Under the pieces are notes generated by a model that saw only the letters and a list, made by a program, of their open reading frames with translations, did not search any database and was not told the origin of the DNA. Positions 6,157 to 10,570 of a stretch of DNA of 10,570 nucleotides are shown here, one piece after another. The position numbers were made by a program, and so were the translations under genes. Position 1 is the stretch's first letter, and every line of letters begins with the position of its first letter. Source of the stretch: an uncultured Clostridia bacterium (GTDB taxonomy: Bacteria; Bacillota; Clostridia; TANB77; CAG-508); assembly GCA_934149165.1 (NCBI GenBank), contig CAKPDY010000038.1, positions 1 to 10,570 on the forward strand. The letters run 5' to 3'.

Positions 6157-6215
6157 TTTTTTATATTTTGTTATATTTTTGTAATATTTTCGTAATGGTT
6201 TTGTAATAATGTTTT
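6157..6215 (-). repeat. Helically phased A-tracts / 11-base near-repeats upstream of the ftsA promoter
   Basis: On the minus strand the sequence reads as imperfect units ATTACAAAACC, ATTACGAAAAT, ATTACAAAAAT and ATAACAAAAT. The A-tract centres fall at about 6213.5, 6200.5, 6188.5, 6178 and 6167.5, that is 10 to 13 bases apart, close to one DNA turn. Such phasing gives intrinsic curvature and can act as an UP element. It occupies most of the gap between sbp and the -35. Confidence 0.55.
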
Positions 6216-6597
6216 ATTTTGTATTATTTTCTTGGTTATTTTGCTCAGCTTTTTTCCTATTTTTAAATTTTTCCAGATAATATCTTCTTATATATCCTAA
6301 ATTATTAAACATTCTACTAACAAATACAAATATTGCTGCTAAATATATATCTACATTAAGTTTTTGTCCTAAATATGTAAGTAACATTGCTAATATTGCA
6401 TTTCCAAAAAAACCTGAAAGAAACACTCCCATATCAAATTTTTTATTTAAGGAAGATAATATTCCACCAAATACGGAATCTAATGCTGCTACAATTGCAA
6501 TTGCTAAATAACCTGAATATGTATATGATATTATTGGTGCGAAGTTTCCTAATATAACTCCTATTATACATCCTAAAATTATTGCTATAAATATCAT
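6214..6597 (-). CDS. sbp: Small basic protein Sbp (DUF1290 family)
   Basis: A membrane protein of 127 residues with three to four hydrophobic segments (about 2-22, 29-47, 58-77 and 82-95). The pattern AIAIVAALDSVFGGI, GVFLSGFFGNAILAMLLTYLG and VDIYLAAIFVFVSRMFNNL matches Sbp of Bacillus, encoded just upstream of ftsA. The C-terminus (from about 102) is basic and polar (RRYYLEKFKNRKKAEQ) and probably cytoplasmic. The function is not established; the fixed place between DUF881 genes and ftsA suggests a link with division or wall synthesis. ATG at 6597 lies 2 bases after the upstream stop, with GGGGAGG (6605-6611) 7 bases before it inside the preceding gene. Tight coupling with that gene is likely. 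Confidence 0.95.
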   Translation of the reverse strand: MIFIAIILGCIIGVILGNFAPIISYTYSGYLAIAIVAALDSVFGGILSSLNKKFDMGVFLSGFFGNAILAMLLTYLGQKLNVDIYLAAIFVFVSRMFNNLGYIRRYYLEKFKNRKKAEQNNQENNTK

Positions 6598-6599
6598 TT

Positions 6600-7298
6600 T
6601 TATTCCTCCCCTTTTATGTATTTTAATGTCATTTCTTGTTTTGTTGCTTCTATTCGTATATTTGACTGTAAGCTCATTTCTATATTATATCCCTTTGACT
6701 TATGTTCTTCTATATACCCATCGTTTTCAAAATTAAGTACTTCTTGCATTTTATTTTGATTTCCAATTGCTTTAACTTCATATGGCCCTGATACTCTTTC
6801 TCCGTTTATTAATATATGTTGTCCATTTATAAGAACTATTTCTGTTGAGTTTGTTATTCTTTGATTATTTATTGATATTGCTTCTGCCTCTGCATATTTT
6901 AGTTCATTTACCAAATATAATAAATCAACTGCTGTATAGCTTGCTTCTGTTGTATCTGTTAATTTAATTACAATTCCATCTCCTATAACATTTGTTTTTC
7001 CGACTAGCATATTATACTCTTTTAGTTCTTTATCAATTAATTCTGATGATTCCTGATTATTTTTTATTATATTTTCATATTCTTGTATTTTTTCATTATT
7101 AGCCTGTACTTTCCCATCTATTTCGTTGTACTTTGTTTTCCAATTTACAATTTCTTGTCTTAATTCTTCTTCTTGCATTGTTTCTATTCCTATTAAATTA
7201 GTTTCTTCAACAGTTCTAAATTGTATAAATAATAATGAGATTAATACTACTGATATTAGAAAAACTACAATTGATATAGTAACCTTTCCTTTTTCCAT
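6600..7298 (-). CDS. ylxX: DUF881 family membrane protein (YlxX-like)
   Basis: A 232-residue protein of the UPF0749/DUF881 family. It has one N-terminal membrane anchor (about 7-26), a predicted coiled coil rich in Glu, Lys and Asn (about 42-97), then the DUF881 domain (about 98-225). The domain carries TNVIGDGIVIKLTD, LLYLVNELKYAEAEAISIN, NQRI, the ILINGERVSGPYEVKAIGN stretch and a C-terminal IEATKQEMTLKYIK end. Function is unknown; position between the other DUF881 gene and sbp is conserved in Bacillus (ylxW-ylxX-sbp), and the symbol rests on that order. The C-terminal domain should lie outside the cell. ATG at 7298 has GGGAGG (7308-7313) 9 bases upstream. It is paralogous to the gene before it. 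Confidence 0.93.
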   Translation of the reverse strand: MEKGKVTISIVVFLISVVLISLLFIQFRTVEETNLIGIETMQEEELRQEIVNWKTKYNEIDGKVQANNEKIQEYENIIKNNQESSELIDKELKEYNMLVGKTNVIGDGIVIKLTDTTEASYTAVDLLYLVNELKYAEAEAISINNQRITNSTEIVLINGQHILINGERVSGPYEVKAIGNQNKMQEVLNFENDGYIEEHKSKGYNIEMSLQSNIRIEATKQEMTLKYIKGEE

Positions 7299-7330
7299 TT
7301 TATTAAACCTCCCATCTTATAATTTTTTCA

Positions 7331-8056
7331 TTATTCATTTCTCATATAGTTTGAACTAATAATTCCATCATATTTATCTATTGTTATGTCTTTTACTTTT
7401 TTTACATCTACAAGTACTCCTGTTTCTTCTAGTAAATATAAATATCCACCTGGAATTGTCATTGAACCATATAATAATTCTGGTGATCCAATTGCTTTTA
7501 TTTCTATTGGAGAACTTATTTTTTCTCCATTTATTTTTACAACATTTCCAGCACAATATATTGATGTTGAATTTATTATTCTTTGTCCATTTATTGAAAT
7601 TGCTTCAGCCCCCGCATTTTTCAAAGCATTCACAACACTAACTAAATCTCCAGCATGTACAAGATATAATAATATATTATCAAATTCACCAATATTTGAT
7701 GAAGTTATATTATTGTTATCTTTAAGGGTAATTATTAATCCATCTCCTTTAACATTTGTTACTCCTAATAATGTATTGTCTAACTTTATTTCTTCCTCTT
7801 TTTTTATTGCACTTTCATCATTTTGTGTTGATTGAAGTCTTACTTCTTCTAACTTTTTATCTGATTTACTTAATTCTACTACTGCCTTATCATATTTTTC
7901 TTTCCATTTTAATATTTGATCTCTTAAATCATTACCTGTTAATGTTTGAGATACAGTTGAATTTGTATCATTTATTGTTTTTAGTTGTATACATATTGAC
8001 ATTGTTAATATACAACACACAATTCCAAGTGTTAATGCAATTTTCCAATTTTTCAT
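7331..8056 (-). CDS. ylxW: DUF881 family membrane protein (YlxW-like)
   Basis: A 241-residue DUF881 protein. It has a membrane anchor at about 6-24 (IALTLGIVCCILTMSICI), a coiled-coil region at about 42-92, and the conserved domain with TNVKGDGLIITLKD, VVNALKNAGAEAISINGQRI, VVKINGEKISSPIEIKAIG and GGYLYLLEETGVLVDV. The domain is expected on the outer face of the membrane, next to the wall-synthesis machinery; no activity is known to me. I start it at ATG 8056, preceded by AAAGGAG (8069-8075), though the 12-base gap is long. A GTG at 8089 would add 11 residues but has no ribosome binding site and lies only 7 bases from the ftsQ stop. It is separated by 32 bases from its paralogue downstream. 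Confidence 0.92.
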   Translation of the reverse strand: MKNWKIALTLGIVCCILTMSICIQLKTINDTNSTVSQTLTGNDLRDQILKWKEKYDKAVVELSKSDKKLEEVRLQSTQNDESAIKKEEEIKLDNTLLGVTNVKGDGLIITLKDNNNITSSNIGEFDNILLYLVHAGDLVSVVNALKNAGAEAISINGQRIINSTSIYCAGNVVKINGEKISSPIEIKAIGSPELLYGSMTIPGGYLYLLEETGVLVDVKKVKDITIDKYDGIISSNYMRNE

Positions 8057-8096
8057 TTTTTTAATATTCTCCTTTCTATAACATTTCACTACTTTT

Positions 8097-9065
8097 TTAT
8101 ACTTTTTCTCTAAATACTGGTTTATTTTTGTTTAAATCCATATTAATAAAAAATTCTCCTTCAATCCCTTTTTCCCTTTTTAACATTTCTTTTATGTATA
8201 GCATTTGTGTTGATAAATCTGTGCATTCACCTAAATATATTGTTTTATCTTCTGATTCTATAATTATTTTATAATTTTTATCATCTTCTATATTTATTTG
8301 TGTTATTAGCCCTTCTAGTCCGTTAGAATTAGCTAATTCTATAATATTTAGCACCACCTTTAACCTTTCTAAATCATTTTTATTAAGTCTATTTCCAGGT
8401 TTTACTTCTTCTAGTGGTGTTACATATCCTTTTATAATTGGTGTATTTAATTTATTTGATGATATTTCCAATATATATCCTTGATTATTTATATATACAT
8501 ATGAATTTCCATATTCTAGCATTAAAGTTGCTGTTCTTTCTTTTATTTCTATTTCAACCTTATTTGAAAATAATTTTCTAGAAATTTTTGCTTCTTCTAC
8601 ATATGGGTTTGAAGTTATTGATTGTTTTACATTTTTCTTGCTAAATTTAAACATATTTTCATTTATAGGAATTCCAGACATATTAATTATTTGTTCTGTT
8701 GAAATATTTTTATTGTTTCTAACTTCTATAGTCTTTGTATTAAATACTGGAGAAAGTAAAAAAAATGTAAATCCTCCAATTAATAGTATTGTAAATAGTG
8801 TTAATGTAGTTATTTTCTTTAATTTTATTCTTTTTTTATTATTTTTTCTTTTTTTATTGTAATGTGGTTGTTCTAATTGTTTAGAATTATTATTCTTTTT
8901 CTTATTTTTAGAATTCACCTCTTTTGGTTCTGGCAGTCTAGCTAGTCCTATAACAATTTCATTATCTAAATTTATTATTTCATTATTATTAGAGGCAGAT
9001 TTTTTATCTGCCTTTTTATTTACATTTGAATATACCATTGCCCTTTTTCTTGTGTTTTTAGACAT
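8097..9065 (-). CDS. ftsQ: Cell division protein FtsQ/DivIB
   Basis: A bitopic division protein of 322 residues that links FtsB/DivIC and FtsL to the septal wall synthase. A long, very basic, Asn/Lys-rich cytoplasmic tail (1-85) contains one more ordinary stretch, NEIVIGLARLPEP. One membrane helix follows (about 86-106), then a POTRA domain (about 109-177: TIEVRNNKNISTEQIINMSG to VEIEIKERTA) and the FtsQ beta domain (about 178-290: YVYINNQGYILEI, TPIIKGY, TIYLGECTDLSTQM). The end FFINMDLNKNKPVFRE is also typical. I start it at ATG 9065, one base after the murA stop. GGTGAT, part of the Shine-Dalgarno consensus, overlaps the murA stop 4 bases upstream. GTG at 9074 is the alternative, three residues longer. 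Length is above the Bacillus DivIB (about 263), all due to the tail. Confidence 0.95.
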   Translation of the reverse strand: MSKNTRKRAMVYSNVNKKADKKSASNNNEIINLDNEIVIGLARLPEPKEVNSKNKKKNNNSKQLEQPHYNKKRKNNKKRIKLKKITTLTLFTILLIGGFTFFLLSPVFNTKTIEVRNNKNISTEQIINMSGIPINENMFKFSKKNVKQSITSNPYVEEAKISRKLFSNKVEIEIKERTATLMLEYGNSYVYINNQGYILEISSNKLNTPIIKGYVTPLEEVKPGNRLNKNDLERLKVVLNIIELANSNGLEGLITQINIEDDKNYKIIIESEDKTIYLGECTDLSTQMLYIKEMLKREKGIEGEFFINMDLNKNKPVFREKV

Positions 9066-9066
9066 T

Positions 9067-10321
9067 TTAATCACCCACTTCTTTAATATTAGCCCCTAGT
9101 AAATTTAGTTTCTTATCTATATTTTCATATCCTCTTAATATATACTCTATATTTTCAACTTTTGTTATACCTTTTGCTGCAAGCCCTGCAATTATTAATC
9201 CTGTTCCACCTCTTAAATCATAACTTCGTACTGTTGTTCCTGTTATTTTTCTTGTTCCTGATATTATAGCTGTTTTTCCTTCTGTTGTAATTTTTGCTCC
9301 CATTCTTATTAACTCACCTGTATATTTAAATCTATTTTCAAATATATTTTCTATTATTATTGATGTTCCTTTTGCCAAAACTAGCATTGAACCAAATATT
9401 TGTTGTAAATCTGTTGGAAAACCTGGATATGGCATTGTTTTTATTTCTATTGAGTCAAGTTTTTTTGGTGCATCTATTTTTATACTATTTTTTTCAGTCT
9501 GGATTTTGCAACCTGTTTCTTTTAATTTGTCTATTACAGGTACTAAATGTTTTGGATTACAATTATTAATTTTTACATTTCCTCCTGTAATTGCTGTTGC
9601 ACATAAAAATGTTCCTGTTTCTATTCTATCTGGCATTATTTTGTAACTTACTTGTTTTAGTTTTGTTACTCCTGTTATTTTTACAATATTGGTTCCTGCA
9701 CCTTCGATTTTTGCACCCATTTTGTTTAAACAATTAGCTAAATCTATTATTTCTGGTTCCATTGCTGCATTATTTATTATTGTAGTTCCTTGAGCAAGTA
9801 CAGCTGCTAAAATTATATTTTCTGTTGCTCCTACACTAGGAAAGTCTAGGTTTATATCTGCTGCTGTTATTTTATCACAACTACATTTTATAAATCCAGC
9901 ATTTTCTTCAATTTGAACTCCCATTTTTCTAAATGCAGACAAATGTAAGTCAATTGGTCTTGCACCAATTTCGCATCCCCCTGGATATGAAAATGTAACA
10001 TTTTTAAATCTTCCCAAAATAGCTCCAGCAAGTATTACTGTTGATCTCATTTGCCTCATTAACTCTTCTGGAATTTCTGTTTTTGTTATATACTTTGAAT
10101 TAATCTCTATTTTACCACTATTCTTCCTAATCTTGCAACCCAAAATTTTTAAAATTTCCAAAGTTATTTGTGTATCATGAATTTTAGGAACATTATATAA
10201 TTTTGTTATATTTGAATTTAATATAGTTGAAGCTATAATTGGAAGGGATGCATTTTTAGAACCTGATATATTTACTTCACCTTGTAATTTGCTTCCGCCC
10301 TTTTATTATGTATGATTTCAT
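9067..10321 (-). pseudogene. murA: UDP-N-acetylglucosamine 1-carboxyvinyltransferase MurA, frame broken by a one-base insertion at codon 8
   Basis: MurA adds enolpyruvate to UDP-GlcNAc, the first committed step of peptidoglycan synthesis, in the cytoplasm. An ATG at 10321 with AAAGGGTGA upstream (10327-10335) encodes MKSYIIK-Gly, then the frame shifts at GGG (10298-10300) and stops at 10277-10279. Removing one G joins it to an uninterrupted 410-codon frame (10299-9067), giving 417 residues, the normal length. All hallmark residues are then in place: Lys22-Asn23 in SGSKNA, catalytic Cys116 in GGCEIGARP, Asp304 in PGFPTDLQ, Arg370 in DLRGG and Arg396 in LRGYE (Escherichia coli numbers differ by 0 or 1). 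Cys116 predicts a fosfomycin-sensitive enzyme. Without a shift the first usable start in the long frame is TTG at 10161, losing Lys22-Asn23. A base-call error, a real mutation or recoding are all possible. No convincing promoter was seen upstream; the best try, TTGCAC and TAATAT 18 bases apart (10355-10384), is poor. Confidence 0.9.
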
Positions 10322-10383
10322 ATTATTCACCCTTTCTATAATAGAATATGTTATATATTATGTTGATTTTATAAAAGAGTGCA

Positions 10384-10419
10384 AAAAAAGAAAACGCAAA
10401 ATACCACGTTTTCTTTTTT
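10384..10419 (-). terminator. Intrinsic terminator between the membrane protein gene and murA
   Basis: A 13-bp stem (10384-10396 with 10407-10419) with a 10-base loop has AAAAAAGAAAACG on one arm. On the minus strand it ends in CTTTTTTTGC. It follows the stop codon of the partial gene by 25 bases, so murA begins a new transcription unit. Confidence 0.82.
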
Positions 10420-10444
10420 ATAATTTTATTTTAGTTTTTTATTC

Positions 10445-10570
10445 CTATTTTATATCTTCCTTAATAATATTTTTACTACTCAAATAAGTAATAACAAAAT
10501 ATCCTCCATAAATCAAAGCAATAAAAACAGCAGTTATAACAATAGGCCAAACCAAATCATCAATCTCATT
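10445..10570 (-). CDS. C-terminal fragment of a membrane protein, possibly an ABC transporter permease
   Basis: The last 41 codons of a gene that enters from the right edge and ends at TAG (10445-10447). A hydrophobic segment (VWPIVITAVFIALIYGGYFV, fragment residues 7-26) is followed by a short polar tail, YLSSKNIIKEDIK. A last helix with a tail of the Lys-x-Ile-Ile-Lys-Glu-Asp type is common at the end of FtsX-like ABC permeases, but 41 residues are too few to be sure. Frame and codon choice look genuine, the stop is followed by a terminator, and no other frame is open across this part. Function is otherwise unknown. Confidence 0.65.
   Translation of the reverse strand, partial: NEIDDLVWPIVITAVFIALIYGGYFVITYLSSKNIIKEDIK

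Noticed and set aside
7386..7835. Plus-strand frames opposite the first DUF881 gene
   Set aside because: Overlapping shadows in several frames, while the minus-strand gene has a clear domain.
1..10570. CRISPR arrays, insertion sequences, phage or defence genes, tRNA genes
   Set aside because: No regular repeat-spacer structure, transposase, integrase or cloverleaf sequence was seen; the content is conserved core genes.

Overview
This is a very AT-rich window from an endospore-forming member of the Firmicutes, most likely class Clostridia; the lineage call is inference. The evidence is the pair of sporulation sigma factors sigE and sigG next to the pro-sigma-E protease spoIIGA, together with the division cluster order murA-ftsQ(divIB)-DUF881-DUF881-sbp-ftsA-ftsZ, which broadly matches the Bacillus order divIB-ylxW-ylxX-sbp-ftsA-ftsZ-spoIIGA-sigE-sigG. 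Every gene I can support is on the minus strand, so transcription runs from the right edge to the left edge.

Layout, in order of transcription. At 10570-10445 lies the C-terminal end of a membrane protein, followed by a hairpin terminator (10384-10419). murA (10321-9067) comes next, with its start and ribosome binding site intact but one extra G at codon 8 that breaks the frame. Closely packed behind it are ftsQ/divIB, two DUF881 genes (ylxW/ylxX-like) and sbp. A 143-base gap holds a good sigma-A promoter with helically phased A-tracts, and this drives ftsA and ftsZ, which end at a 20-bp hairpin terminator (3538-3581). Right after the terminator is a spoIIG-like promoter with an over-long 21-base spacer, then spoIIGA and sigE (overlapping by 29 bases). 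sigG follows with its own candidate sigma-F promoter and a perfect 21-bp terminator stem (869-919). An unexplained 64-base stem-loop (726-789) precedes a ylmC/ymxH PRC-barrel gene. The last 300 bases hold two tandem sigma-A promoters and a boxA-like leader, which suggests that an rRNA operon begins just beyond the left edge.

How the genes work together. MurA makes the first committed peptidoglycan precursor. FtsQ/DivIB, Sbp, FtsA and FtsZ build or tether the division ring, which is also used for the polar sporulation septum. SpoIIGA then activates pro-sigma-E in the mother cell, and sigma-G acts later in the forespore. The window therefore joins vegetative division to the first compartment-specific steps of sporulation.

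I found no new multi-gene system. The points most worth checking are the murA frameshift, the atypical spoIIG promoter, the tandem promoters at the left edge, the phased A-tracts upstream of ftsA and the stem-loop at 726-789. Three genes (ftsA, sigG, ylmC) seem to start at TTG or GTG, judged from well-placed ribosome binding sites.
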